Below are positions 35,138-43,937 of a DNA stretch of 64,000 nt, piece by piece. Made by a program: the position numbers and the translations under genes. The DNA lies in NCBI GenBank assembly GCA_964419335.1, contig CAYQOX010000004.1, forward strand, positions 99,536-163,535, written 5' to 3'. The stretch comes from CAYQOX01 sp964419335 (GTDB lineage: Bacteria > Hinthialibacterota > Hinthialibacteria > Hinthialibacterales > Hinthialibacteraceae). The notes beneath the pieces are model-generated. The model saw only the letters and a list, made by a program, of their open reading frames with translations, was not told the origin of the DNA and did no database searches. Each line of letters opens with the position of its first letter. Within the stretch, counting starts at the first letter, position 1.

Positions 35138-35464
35138 TCACTCTTTGTTCGACTCCTCTTCCGTCGAAGAATTGGGATCAAGATTTTGCATCAAATTCTG
35201 CATAAGTTGATGCGCCTGCATAGTATCTTGAAACGCATCCTTAGCCTTGTCCATCGCCTGATCGACCTCGTTTACGTTGGTGGGGGGCGTTTTGGACATC
35301 TGTTCGGCATCCTCACCAATCTGTCCCAAGGCCTGGAGGAGTTGGTCTTTAAACTTCTCACCCCCCTCTTGGGGCTTTTGGGTTTTTGGACTCGAGCCCG
35401 GTTGAACCTGGTCAACCTGGTTTACATCCCGTGGTGGTATGCGGAAAGAGGAGAAGTCTTCCAT
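35138..35464 (-). CDS. Unknown protein between flgC and fliE, FliE/rod-like
   Basis: The protein has 108 residues, with no signal peptide or membrane helix. A disordered Pro/Gln-rich N-terminus (1-35) is followed by two amphipathic helices: EKFKDQLLQALGQIGEDAEQ and NEVDQAMDKAKDAFQDTMQA, then HQLMQNLMQNL. This layout (F..L..AL..I....... V..A......A......A.QL...) recalls FliE and the inner-rod proteins of type III systems (YscI/PrgJ-like), so it may be an extra rod subunit or a diverged copy of the neighbouring fliE. It is 19 bases from flgC and nine from fliE and must share their transcript. Identity not established. Confidence 0.7.
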   Translation of the reverse strand: MEDFSSFRIPPRDVNQVDQVQPGSSPKTQKPQEGGEKFKDQLLQALGQIGEDAEQMSKTPPTNVNEVDQAMDKAKDAFQDTMQAHQLMQNLMQNLDPNSSTEEESNKE

Positions 35465-35483
35465 GATTTATTTACTTTCCCGG

Positions 35484-35927
35484 TTAACGGCCTCCACCGA
35501 TTTGCAGCGCACGTTGTTCCATCTGTTTGTACGCATTCAACGCGGTCACGTTAGCTTCATAAGCGCGTGATGCATCGATCATGTTCACCATCTCCATGGT
35601 AACATTAATATTGGGACGGAGAACCATCCCATCGGGATCCGCAAAGGGATGCCCTGGATCATAAACTTTGATAAAGGCTTGCTCGGATTGATCCTCGATG
35701 ATTTTTTGGACTTTAACGCCACTGCCGATGGTACGATTGAGGCGACGACGTGCCGTTGATAAAGACTCAGCGAAATTTTTTCCTGTCGCTTCGAAAACCA
35801 CCTCACGCCGACGATAAGGCGAACCTTCAGCAGTTACCATCGTGTTCGCATTGGCGATATTGTTCGAAATGACATCCATCCGGATGCGTTGTGCGGTCAT
35901 ACCGGAGGAACAAATTCCATAACTCAT
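35484..35927 (-). CDS. flgC: Flagellar proximal rod protein FlgC
   Basis: The protein has 147 residues. The N-terminal rod signature RIRMDVISNNIANANTM is present, along with SPYRRREVVFEATGK. The C-terminal NVTMEMVNMIDASRAYEANV continues to TALNAYKQMEQRALQIG, the typical FlgC end. A GGAGTAAAATAAT ribosome site precedes the ATG. It forms the proximal rod with FlgB and FlgF. It lies 14 bases from flgB. Confidence 0.96.
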   Translation of the reverse strand: MSYGICSSGMTAQRIRMDVISNNIANANTMVTAEGSPYRRREVVFEATGKNFAESLSTARRRLNRTIGSGVKVQKIIEDQSEQAFIKVYDPGHPFADPDGMVLRPNINVTMEMVNMIDASRAYEANVTALNAYKQMEQRALQIGGGR

Positions 35928-35941
35928 ATTATTTTACTCCT

Positions 35942-36367
35942 TTACGATCTCCCGGCTTCCTGCATGACCCGCCGAATAGACGAATAGCGACGGTTTAACA
36001 ACTCGGTAAATTGTAGATTTTTTTGGGTGTTTTGCGCAAGATCAGCCATCTCTTGATCAATATTAATATTATTCTTATCAGGACGAAAACGGGTCATATT
36101 GTCGATATCCGTACGAGGACGAACCATACCGATCGTATCAGGTCCACCAATAACAAAATGAGCAGGATAAGTACGTCTCCCAATAAAGCCCTGGCCGCTG
36201 ATGGCACGCTTCAACTGGTCCTCAAAGGAAACCGTAGCACGTTGGTATTTAGGGGTATCCACATTGGCGATATTGTTGGTAATCGCTTGGTGGCGCTGAT
36301 TGGTGCCTTCGATGCCTTTTTTGAGAACATCGATCGTAGGGTTTTGTAAAAAAGAACTTATAAACAT
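35942..36367 (-). CDS. flgB: Flagellar proximal rod protein FlgB
   Basis: The ATG at 36367 gives 141 residues; an upstream in-frame GTG (36382) is possible but would add only five residues. ALL rod landmarks are present: DVLKKGIEGTNQRHQAITNN followed by IANVDTPKYQR, then FRPDKNNINIDQEMADLAQN and LLNRRYSSIRRVMQEAGR. It forms the rod base next to FliE. It is the first gene of the basal-body operon; a putative sigma-54 promoter lies about 100 bases upstream and an inverted repeat sits in the leader. Confidence 0.95.
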   Translation of the reverse strand: MFISSFLQNPTIDVLKKGIEGTNQRHQAITNNIANVDTPKYQRATVSFEDQLKRAISGQGFIGRRTYPAHFVIGGPDTIGMVRPRTDIDNMTRFRPDKNNINIDQEMADLAQNTQKNLQFTELLNRRYSSIRRVMQEAGRS

Positions 36368-36414
36368 TGCTCTAACTCTCACAAATTGAGGATATTCCGT
36401 TTCTAATTAACCAA

Positions 36415-36445
36415 ACGAATCGACCAACGGTTTTGCTCGATTCGT
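36415..36445. repeat. 9-bp inverted repeat in the flgB leader
   Basis: ACGAATCGA at 36415-36423 and TCGATTCGT at 36437-36445 are perfect inverted copies with 13 bases between. They lie between the putative sigma-54 promoter and the flgB start, so the element would be transcribed. It could be an RNA hairpin or an operator. Confidence 0.55.
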
Positions 36446-36464
36446 CTATGACAAAGATAATAAA

Positions 36465-36480
36465 TGCAATAATTATACCA
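36465..36480 (-). promoter_or_regulatory. Putative sigma-54 promoter of the flgB operon
   Basis: On the minus strand the sequence reads TGGTATAATTATTGCA. The -24 GG and -12 GC are separated by exactly ten bases, as sigma-54 needs (consensus TGGCAC-N5-TTGCA; here TGGTAT and TTGCA). It lies about 98 bases upstream of the flgB ATG. A gene for an NtrC-type activator with an intact GAFTGA motif lies 4 kb away, which supports the call. Confidence 0.6.
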
Positions 36481-36535
36481 TCAAACAAATACCTCAAATT
36501 ACTTAACTTACTGCGTTATTTCTCTGTTCTTTCTT

Positions 36536-36586
36536 AAAAGAGGGGGAATTTCTTTCCGCTTTGGGTGAAAAAATCTCCCCCCTTTT
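36536..36586 (-). terminator. Terminator after the large TPR gene
   Basis: Read on the minus strand, AAAAGGGGGGAGATTT pairs, with a few mismatches, with AAATTCCCCCTCTTTT. The second arm ends in a T run. The hairpin starts five bases after the stop at 36591 and separates the TPR transcript from the flgB operon. Confidence 0.72.
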
Positions 36587-36590
36587 CCTC

Positions 36591-39500
36591 CTAAGGCGCG
36601 GTCGCGAGTTTTCTATGATTTTGTATATCCTGCAACACCTCTTGACGACGGTTTCGAGCGACTTGAACTTTATTCGGTGCATTCGCATTCATCGCTTGTT
36701 CATACGTTTGCGCCGCACGTTCCATATTAACCTCATAAAGTTCAGCGTTATTATTTTCATCTTCTTGTAACAAAGCCATGGCTTTTGCCTCATAAGCACG
36801 CCCCAAGAGTAAAAGCGAATCGGCGTAGGATTGAGGGGTATCCATAGATTCTTGGGTAATATTGCTTAGAGCATCGATGGCTTCATCGATATCCTGGATG
36901 GTTCGATCAGGCTTATACATGTAACAATTGCCAATACGCCATAGGATAAAACCCCGACGGGGATAATCATCAGCAACGCTTAAAAACTGTTGATAACTCT
37001 CCGCGGCGTTTTGAAAATTTTCGAGTTCCCAATGAATATTCCCCACCATCCGGAGAGAATCAGCATCATTCGGCAGTTCTGGATAATCGGAATCCAAAGG
37101 AAAATGGTCGACCAACGTCTGGTAGGCCTCCATGGCTTGTTGTAACTTTTCTTCACGTTTTTCTAGATCAGCGATACCGCCCACTTCTTTGTAATAAGAC
37201 TCGGCAATTTTTTTCAATGCTTCAAAACCAGGCCCTTTTTCCACGGGAAGATTGATACGCAAGCGACGTTGGACTTCATTTTCTGAAGGCAAAGGATAAT
37301 CTTTCACAATTTTGCGATAAATTTTGCGCGCCTGAGGGTACGATAATTCACGCAAGTAAGCATCTCCCAATTTCATGCTGACTCGTGCGTCTTTATCTTC
37401 ATAAGATCGATCAAGGTAACGATTATAATAGCGAATCGCTTGGTCATAATTGGCAATACGAATATTGGCATCACCTAAACGTTCCAAGGCCTTAGGAATA
37501 TACTGTTGCGCAACCGGATCATCCTCATATTCATCAAGAGCACGATTTAAATATTGGATAGCCTGATCGTAATCCCCTGCTTTATAAGCACTATGGCCGC
37601 GATCAAACATAATTTCGATGAGATACGTTTTATTAATAGGGTCTCCATAGCGTGAATCATCCCTCGTCTCAATGGCACGTGAATATTTATTCACAGCCTG
37701 TTGATACAAATCTTTCGCTTGTTGACGCAACTGCTGGGCTTCTTCTTCGAGTGTAACGGCTCCTCCTATTTCCTCCGCCTCGGCTTCCTTTTGCCTAGCC
37801 TGATCCATCAGTTCATCGCCGTATTCTTCCAAGGCATTGGCGTAATAATACATGGTTAGATAAGTATAGGCCGTATCGGTATAGTTCCCTTCGGCGATTT
37901 CATAACGCTGAATCGCTTGTTCATAGTCCTTTTCATTTTGGAAGTAAATATTGGTCAAGCGAATTTCAGCCAGGTTACTGGTTTCTCCTTTCTGATCACG
38001 AGGATAGAAAGGATTCAAATCGAGGGCTTCAAGATAGTACTTTTTCACGAGGGAATAATCTTCACTGTTGTTGCTTTTGGCTTGTTTCCATGCAGCATCA
38101 CCCAAGAGGTAGTAGGTTTTGGTTTCAATTTCCTCGTTAGGACTCATCGTACTATCAATAATTTGTTTACCCGCAGCGATGGTGGTGGGATAGTCGCGTA
38201 AAATATGATAGGAAAGCGCTTTATTGTAAAGAATATCATGATAGAGATCAGGCTCGATGACCTCTTCCGAATCAAGAATATCATCATATAAATCGGTGGC
38301 TTTTTGGAGAAATTCTCGGGCAATTTCTTCTTGGCGCTGAGCTTCGTCTTCCAATTGTTTTTTGGGAGGCATGCCTTTTGGAAACGCTGTTGCTTGTCTT
38401 TCAAATTTATCCCAGTTTTCCCCGGCTTCTTCACCACGCACCAAATAGAGATCGGCAAGGTTTTTATAGATATTTTTCACTTGTTTAGAAATCGCAGTAT
38501 ATTGAGGATCATCGCGGGAGATCGAGATTTGCTTCGCTTCATCCCGGGCTTTTTCATAATAGCCGATCGATTCAATTAAATGAGATTTTGCATCTTCATC
38601 TCGATTGTTTTTGACATTATCTTGATACAGAACATGCTCTGTATCACCAAGCCCCTGATAAAGTTTCATTTTATTACTATGATTCACATCGGGGTTTTGC
38701 AGGGCATTCTTATAGGCATTTACGGCTTCGTTGAGATATTCACGCTTCCGTTCTGTATCCACCTCGGCACGCGCGCGATAGGTATCTCCAATATCCACCA
38801 TGGCTTGATAAGCATAATTAGAACCCGAATACCGATCCGCAATTTTTCCCAATAGATCAATCGCAGCATCATACTCATTGAGTTTACGATGCGCTTCAGC
38901 AATTCGCCTTAATCCTTCACGTTGCTCATCCGGGTTTACATAACTTTCTGAAACTTTCCTTTCTTCGGGAGGAAGATTTTGATTCTCTCGGGCCTGCTGC
39001 ATGGCCAAATTCTCTAAAAGTTTGAGATAATCTTCTGTCCACTGGATCGTCTGACGATACGGTTCGTGGGCTGCATCCAACGATTCATGGTTCTCGATCC
39101 CTTGGGCGACTTCATAATAAGCATCGGATAAATATTTATAGGCCTCCTTGATATGGGGATGATCAGGAAACTGTTCTGGGATCCTTTCTAACAATTCAAT
39201 CGCATCTTGATAGCTGGATCGTGCTTGTGACCAATCACCGGCTTCTTGATGAGACTGGGCGGTATCATAGTGATTCATGGCTTTTTGCCACAAGCTCTCC
39301 TGAGCTTTGGGGCTTATGTTAAGCCACCAATAAATCGTGATCCCCAAAAGGAGAAGCATGGTGATAATCGACCCACCCATGAGCGTCCACATTTCTGCGG
39401 GTGAAAGTTGGATACGACTAAGCCATCGCTCAATTCGTCCTTGAGGTTCTTCTTCCTCATCCGATTGCTCTTCTTCCTCTTCTTCTTCAGTACCCTCGGC

Positions 39501-40310
39501 TTCACCCTCTTCTGATTCTTCCTCTCCAAGTTCATCTTCGAAATCTTCCAGTTCCTCATCCATTTCGGAAGAATCTTCCTCGGCAGGTTCTTCGAGATCA
39601 TCAATATCCAAATCTTCTAAGTCGGCAAGATCTTCTGAATCTAGTTCTTCTAAATCCTCGCTGCCCTCGCTATCCAAATCTTCCATTAGGTCTTCATCCA
39701 ATTCCAAATCTTCTAAATCCATCTCCTCATCCAATTTTTCTTCAGGAGCGGTGGAGGAAGATTCTTCAAGTTCTTCTTCCGAGGTTTCTTCTAAAGGGGG
39801 TTGAGAATGCACATCTTGATCAATCTCTTGGAAGGGGGAACGCCCCAGTTGATCTTGACGTTGAACCCGAGATTGGAAAAGCGAGTTAAGGTCTTCATCG
39901 CTCAAGGGATTTTTCTTGAGATTATTGGCAAGATTTTTGGTTTTCCCAAACAAACGTTGGAAAAAATTAGGTTGTTTTTCAAAACCAGATTCCAGCGTAA
40001 TTTGACGAGGGATTTGCGACTCTTGGAAACCGGTAGCACTCGCCCCTAAAGCCTGAGTCAATAAATCATCATCAACATAAGGATCCTCACTGGGCTTTCG
40101 GCGCCCCTTGCCTTTAGCCAATTTGGAAGAAATGGCGCCTTCATCGGCCAGTTGAGACACGAGCATAGACTCCGTGTCCGTGTCGATGGTGTCGGTTGCA
40201 TCTTGCGCATCAAGACCCATTTTACGGAGTCCTTCCACCACCGTGTCGGAGCGGATCCCTAACTCGAGGGCAAGTTCCAAGGCCGTTTTTTCTGATTCGT
40301 TAGCAGCCAT
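36591..40310 (-). CDS. Very large membrane-anchored TPR protein with IF2_N-like N-terminus
   Basis: The protein has 1239 residues. Residues about 7-55 (KTALELALELGIRSDTVVEG, then LRKMGLDAQD) match the small helical IF2_N fold found at the start of initiation factor IF-2, but no GTPase follows. A basic linker and an extremely acidic stretch (about 173-289, Glu/Asp repeats) precede one membrane helix (about 306-330, MGGSIITMLLLLGITIYWWL). From about 335 to the end roughly twenty TPR-type repeats follow, for example DYDQAIQYLNRALDEYEDDP. The N-terminus should be cytoplasmic and the TPR array periplasmic. It follows the sigma-54 activator by 37 bases within the flagellar region and ends at a terminator, so a scaffold role in envelope or motor assembly is plausible but unproven. 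Confidence 0.85.
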   Translation of the reverse strand: MAANESEKTALELALELGIRSDTVVEGLRKMGLDAQDATDTIDTDTESMLVSQLADEGAISSKLAKGKGRRKPSEDPYVDDDLLTQALGASATGFQESQIPRQITLESGFEKQPNFFQRLFGKTKNLANNLKKNPLSDEDLNSLFQSRVQRQDQLGRSPFQEIDQDVHSQPPLEETSEEELEESSSTAPEEKLDEEMDLEDLELDEDLMEDLDSEGSEDLEELDSEDLADLEDLDIDDLEEPAEEDSSEMDEELEDFEDELGEEESEEGEAEGTEEEEEEEQSDEEEEPQGRIERWLSRIQLSPAEMWTLMGGSIITMLLLLGITIYWWLNISPKAQESLWQKAMNHYDTAQSHQEAGDWSQARSSYQDAIELLERIPEQFPDHPHIKEAYKYLSDAYYEVAQGIENHESLDAAHEPYRQTIQWTEDYLKLLENLAMQQARENQNLPPEERKVSESYVNPDEQREGLRRIAEAHRKLNEYDAAIDLLGKIADRYSGSNYAYQAMVDIGDTYRARAEVDTERKREYLNEAVNAYKNALQNPDVNHSNKMKLYQGLGDTEHVLYQDNVKNNRDEDAKSHLIESIGYYEKARDEAKQISISRDDPQYTAISKQVKNIYKNLADLYLVRGEEAGENWDKFERQATAFPKGMPPKKQLEDEAQRQEEIAREFLQKATDLYDDILDSEEVIEPDLYHDILYNKALSYHILRDYPTTIAAGKQIIDSTMSPNEEIETKTYYLLGDAAWKQAKSNNSEDYSLVKKYYLEALDLNPFYPRDQKGETSNLAEIRLTNIYFQNEKDYEQAIQRYEIAEGNYTDTAYTYLTMYYYANALEEYGDELMDQARQKEAEAEEIGGAVTLEEEAQQLRQQAKDLYQQAVNKYSRAIETRDDSRYGDPINKTYLIEIMFDRGHSAYKAGDYDQAIQYLNRALDEYEDDPVAQQYIPKALERLGDANIRIANYDQAIRYYNRYLDRSYEDKDARVSMKLGDAYLRELSYPQARKIYRKIVKDYPLPSENEVQRRLRINLPVEKGPGFEALKKIAESYYKEVGGIADLEKREEKLQQAMEAYQTLVDHFPLDSDYPELPNDADSLRMVGNIHWELENFQNAAESYQQFLSVADDYPRRGFILWRIGNCYMYKPDRTIQDIDEAIDALSNITQESMDTPQSYADSLLLLGRAYEAKAMALLQEDENNNAELYEVNMERAAQTYEQAMNANAPNKVQVARNRRQEVLQDIQNHRKLATAP

Positions 40311-40347
40311 TTCTCAGATCCATAATTCATCCACTCATAAAGTGAAA

Positions 40348-41736
40348 TCATTTTGCTTCTGTAAGTTCTTCAGCTCCATGCTTTGAATATTCATTAAGTT
40401 TATTACGCAACGTCCGGATGCTGATTCCCAACATCTCCGCCGCCCGAGTGCGATTGTTCTTGGTGAAATCCAAGGTCTTATAGATCAACTGACGTTCCAT
40501 TTCAGAAACTGTCATGCCGACCTGGAGACCTGATTCTTGGTTTTCTTCAGGGGAAGAAGAAGCATTGAGTATTTCCAAAGGAAGATGTTTCTTTTCAATC
40601 ATCGAGCCTTGAGCAAGTACAATGGCGCGTTCGATGCAGTTTTCCAATTGGCGAACATTGCCAGGCCAGTTAAATTTTAATAGCGCTTGTTCCGCCTCTT
40701 TCTCGACCCCCTGAATTTTTTTATTCATTTCCTTATTATACTTCTCGACAAAAAATTGGACCAATTCAGGAATATCTTCTTTCCTTTCACGCAAAGGCGG
40801 GAAAGAGACCGTAACAACATTTAATCGATAATAGAGATCCTCCCGAAAGTTCCCTTTTCTAATTTGTTCCTCCAAATCTCTATTGGTGGTCGCCATAACC
40901 CGTACATCCACAGGAACCGGTTCCCGGCCGCCGACTTTATCGACCTCTTTTTCTTGTAATACGCGCAATAATTTTGCCTGGAGTTTGGGACTCATTTCAC
41001 TAACTTCATCAAGCAAAATGGATCCTCCATCAGCGAGAACAAATTTCCCCTCGTTCGCACGCACGGCCCCCGTAAACGCTCCTTTTTCATGGCCAAAAAG
41101 TTCACTTTCTAAAAGTTCCTCAGAGATAGCAGCACAGTTCACTTTGACAAAACGCTTATGCCGTCGGGGGCTGTGATAATGAATCGCGCCGGCGATGAGC
41201 TCTTTTCCTGTACCGCTTTCGCCATGAATCAAGACGGTGCTTGGAGTAACGGCCACAGTTCGTATTAATTCGAAGATTTCTTGCATTCCGGAGGAAGAAC
41301 CGATAATAGAGTCGATGCCATATTTAAGCCCCACTTCTTCTCGCAGGTCGGAATTTTCTCGTTTTATATCGGCGACACCAAGCGTTTTCTCGATGACAAT
41401 TTTTAGTTCATCCACGTCGAAAGGCTTTTTGAGATAGTCCGCCGCCCCCAGCTTCATGGCTTCGACCGCACTTTCTACAGTGGAATGGGCCGTGAGCATA
41501 ATCACTTCGATACTGGAAGAATACTCCTTCAACTCGGCCAAGGTCTCGATACCGTCTTTGCCCGGCATTTTGATATCGCATAAAACTAAATCCGGGATAT
41601 CTTCCTTCGCCATGGCAATCGCATCATCACCATTGCTGGCCACCCGAACATCATAGCCTTCCCCCTTGAGCACCCGACTCAAGAGATTTTGGATTCCCAT
41701 TTCGTCGTCAACGATTAATAGTTTTTTCTGTGGCAT
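40348..41736 (-). CDS. NtrC-type sigma-54-dependent response regulator (FlgR/FleR-like)
   Basis: The ATG at 41736 comes 11 bases after the kinase stop, with a GAGG site, giving 462 residues. The receiver domain has KKLLIVDDE, LVLCDIKMPGKDG (phospho-Asp) and ADYLKKPFD. The AAA+ domain has the Walker A GESGTGKE and the sigma-54 contact loop in ELFGHEKGAFTGAV. A Fis-type HTH at the end reads NRTRAAEMLGISIRTLRNKL. All parts are intact, so it should activate sigma-54 promoters after phosphorylation by the adjacent kinase. Its position next to flgN-like and flagellar genes, and a GG-N10-GC element before flgB, point to control of flagellar gene expression, by analogy with FlgSR and FleSR. Confidence 0.95.
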   Translation of the reverse strand: MPQKKLLIVDDEMGIQNLLSRVLKGEGYDVRVASNGDDAIAMAKEDIPDLVLCDIKMPGKDGIETLAELKEYSSSIEVIMLTAHSTVESAVEAMKLGAADYLKKPFDVDELKIVIEKTLGVADIKRENSDLREEVGLKYGIDSIIGSSSGMQEIFELIRTVAVTPSTVLIHGESGTGKELIAGAIHYHSPRRHKRFVKVNCAAISEELLESELFGHEKGAFTGAVRANEGKFVLADGGSILLDEVSEMSPKLQAKLLRVLQEKEVDKVGGREPVPVDVRVMATTNRDLEEQIRKGNFREDLYYRLNVVTVSFPPLRERKEDIPELVQFFVEKYNKEMNKKIQGVEKEAEQALLKFNWPGNVRQLENCIERAIVLAQGSMIEKKHLPLEILNASSSPEENQESGLQVGMTVSEMERQLIYKTLDFTKNNRTRAAEMLGISIRTLRNKLNEYSKHGAEELTEAK

Positions 41737-41747
41737 CCCTTTCAACC

Positions 41748-42959
41748 TCAACTTATTTCCATTTGGTCTGGCACCGGAAGTAAAACCCAAAATTGGGTTC
41801 CTTCTCCCTCGGTGCTATCCACGCGTAAAAATCCTCCATGCTCTTCAACAATCCGATTAGACAAAGAAAGCCCCAATCCCGTACCAGAATCTTTCGTAGT
41901 GAAGAAGGGATCGAATAGGCGTTCTAACACTTTAGCGGGGATCCCGGGACCGGTATCGGAGATTTCAGTAACCACATAATCCCAGGGTTCATCCGATTCG
42001 GAAAGCCGTTCTTTGCGATGGGTAAAGCGTACCTTCACTTCCCCGCCGCCTTCCATCGCCTCGATGGCATTCATAAACAAGTTAATAAACACCTGTTTCA
42101 TACGATCTTTATCGATGAAAACACGCGTTGAAGGGGCTTGATCATCCATGGAAAAACGCACATTCGCCTGCTCAAATTTCTCCATTAAGAACAATGCGAC
42201 CGATTGGACCAAATCCGAAAGAGAGACCTGTTGTAATTCAGGAGAGATCGGTTTGGCCATATTGAGTAGATTTTCAGTGAGACGCGTTAAGCGGTCGATT
42301 TCTCGGATAAGATTATGCGTAAATTCAGAGATAAAAGCTTCATCGTCTTTGTTATCGGGTAAAATCTGAAGATAGCCGCGAATGGTGGTGAGAGGATTTC
42401 GCATCTCATGGGCAACTCCAGCGGCAAGCTCACCCAACGCCGTGAGTCGATCAGACCGTCGCGCTTTTTCTTCCAAAATCCGCTCAACGCTTAAATCGGT
42501 AAACAAACAGGTGGTACCAATTTCTTCGCCATGACGATCAAGTAAGGGAGAAAAACGCCCCCGCAAAAAGACGCGCTCGCCATCCTCTTTTTTAAATGTA
42601 ATTTCGTGATGCTTTTCACTGGCATTGTCTTGCAAATATTCATCATAAGCCTTTTCGCATGGAGGCACGATTTGGCGAAAGGGCTTGCCCGCGACATCTT
42701 GTTCACGAACATTAAAGATCCGTTCGGCGGCCTTATTAAAGGTAAGAACATTTTCTGAGGCATCGAGGGTGATTAGCGCCTCGTTGATGGATCCATAAAT
42801 GTTATAGGGATCGATCTCACGAAAGCGCTGTTCCAAACGCTCAAAGGCTTCGCGCAGTTTCTTCGTATTCTCGTTGTATAGGGTATAAAGCTCATGCAAA
42901 GCCTTGGGATCCGCCATTTGCAATGAGGCTATGGTGTCCAGATCTTTTTCACTATTCAC
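41748..42959 (-). CDS. PAS-domain sensor histidine kinase, partner of the sigma-54 activator
   Basis: The GTG at 42959 (GAGG site nearby) gives 403 residues; a TTG five codons upstream is the alternative. The layout is an N-terminal coiled coil (about 20-60), PAS (about 60-165, SINEALITLDASENVLTFNK), HisKA with the phospho-His in LAAGVAHEMRNPLTTIRGYL, and HATPase with DTGPGIPAKVLERLFDPFFT and GTGLGLSLS. It has no membrane helix, so it is a cytoplasmic NtrB/FlgS/FleS-type kinase that may sense assembly state through its PAS or coiled coil. The activator gene starts 11 bases after its stop. Confidence 0.94.
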   Translation of the reverse strand: MNSEKDLDTIASLQMADPKALHELYTLYNENTKKLREAFERLEQRFREIDPYNIYGSINEALITLDASENVLTFNKAAERIFNVREQDVAGKPFRQIVPPCEKAYDEYLQDNASEKHHEITFKKEDGERVFLRGRFSPLLDRHGEEIGTTCLFTDLSVERILEEKARRSDRLTALGELAAGVAHEMRNPLTTIRGYLQILPDNKDDEAFISEFTHNLIREIDRLTRLTENLLNMAKPISPELQQVSLSDLVQSVALFLMEKFEQANVRFSMDDQAPSTRVFIDKDRMKQVFINLFMNAIEAMEGGGEVKVRFTHRKERLSESDEPWDYVVTEISDTGPGIPAKVLERLFDPFFTTKDSGTGLGLSLSNRIVEEHGGFLRVDSTEGEGTQFWVLLPVPDQMEIS

Positions 42960-43070
42960 TGTGTAAGCCCTCAACCTAAACGGTTTGATTAAAACAAAAT
43001 ATAAAAAGAATTGCAGGGATTCCTATTCGCTTACCCACAAAAACCCCATGGATATAAAAATAATACGGTC

Positions 43071-43529
43071 TTATTTTTTCTTATCAAAAAACTTCGGCGG
43101 TCCACCTTCTTGCTTAAAATAAGCTTGATTGACCTCTTTCCCCCTACGAATCGATTGCAAACGCTGGCTGATTAAATTCTCCTGCCCTTGAATACCGAGT
43201 GCAATTTGTCCTTCTTGCTGAGCAAGATTCTCCACCGTATCTAGATAGCGTTGTTTTAAAGCCGCGATATTTTGCTTTTCTTTTTGGGGGAAGTTGGAAT
43301 GCATTTTGGCCCATGTTTCTTTAATCGAAACATTCTCGGCTTCAAGATGCTTGATTTTTTCAACAAGGAGAACCTTCTTCTCCATTAGATGAGCGAGGCG
43401 GTCGACATCGGTTTCGTCTTCTTCGAGCAAACGTATTTGCTCACGAGAAATCTCCAGCATTTGTTCGTACTGACGACATTCCTCTTCTAAAACCGACTCC
43501 ATCTTTTGAATCAATTCTGCATTCGTCAT
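43071..43529 (-). CDS. flgN: FlgN-like flagellar export chaperone
   Basis: The product has 152 residues and is almost wholly helical. NAELIQKMESVLEEECRQYE, then EQIRLLEEDETDVDRLAHLM and KKVLLVEKIKHLE follow the FlgN pattern (L...L..E...Y..LL......k..lv..d...L......K..L...i..le). The C-terminus is basic with a Pro-rich end. FlgN binds the hook-filament junction proteins FlgK and FlgL before export. Sequence identity within this family is low, so the call rests on length, helix pattern and location at the head of the flagellar region. The kinase gene lies 111 bases downstream. Confidence 0.7.
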   Translation of the reverse strand: MTNAELIQKMESVLEEECRQYEQMLEISREQIRLLEEDETDVDRLAHLMEKKVLLVEKIKHLEAENVSIKETWAKMHSNFPQKEKQNIAALKQRYLDTVENLAQQEGQIALGIQGQENLISQRLQSIRRGKEVNQAYFKQEGGPPKFFDKKK

Positions 43530-43937
43530 TGAATTATTAAGCCCTCAAACCCAGATTAAAAAAAGAAAAAAGTAATGATAATCCAATACATCTATTCGTA
43601 TTCCAAAGAAAAACTCCTTCCTCATTAGAAATAGAATGAGGAAGACGAATCTATCTTTATGTTGCAGTATAGGTTAGAAAAAAGAGGGAATCAAGGAAAA
43701 ATTTGCCGCTTGCACTAGTTTTTTTTAAGGGAGAATAATTAATCGATTGTTCTTTCTGGTGCAAAACCCATGTCGGAGAGCATGGTTTTATCAATAAGAA
43801 CTCAAAAAAATGAAATGGTTTGAGAGAAGACAGATTATTTCTAAGAGTATTTCTATATACAAAGATGAGGAAGAATGATACGTTGTAAACTAAAGATCAT
43901 TCTCATACTCGGCGTTTCTGTAAGGATTGGAGAAAAA
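43530..43937. promoter_or_regulatory. Divergent intergenic region with a 10-bp inverted repeat
   Basis: No gene is visible in these 408 bases between flgN (minus) and the rhamnosidase gene (plus). CTTCCTCATT at 43617-43626 and AATGAGGAAG at 43635-43644 form a perfect 10-bp inverted repeat with an 8-base spacer. No gene points toward it on either strand, so it is not an obvious terminator; an operator or leader element is likelier. The promoters could not be placed. Confidence 0.4.

Noticed and set aside
36591..40310. Translation initiation factor IF-2 because of the N-terminal domain
   Set aside because: No GTPase motifs follow; the rest is acidic linker, membrane helix and TPRs.
43617..43644. 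Terminator hairpin between flgN and the rhamnosidase gene
   Set aside because: Both flanking genes point away from it, so there is no transcript for it to end; kept only as an inverted repeat in the intergenic entry.
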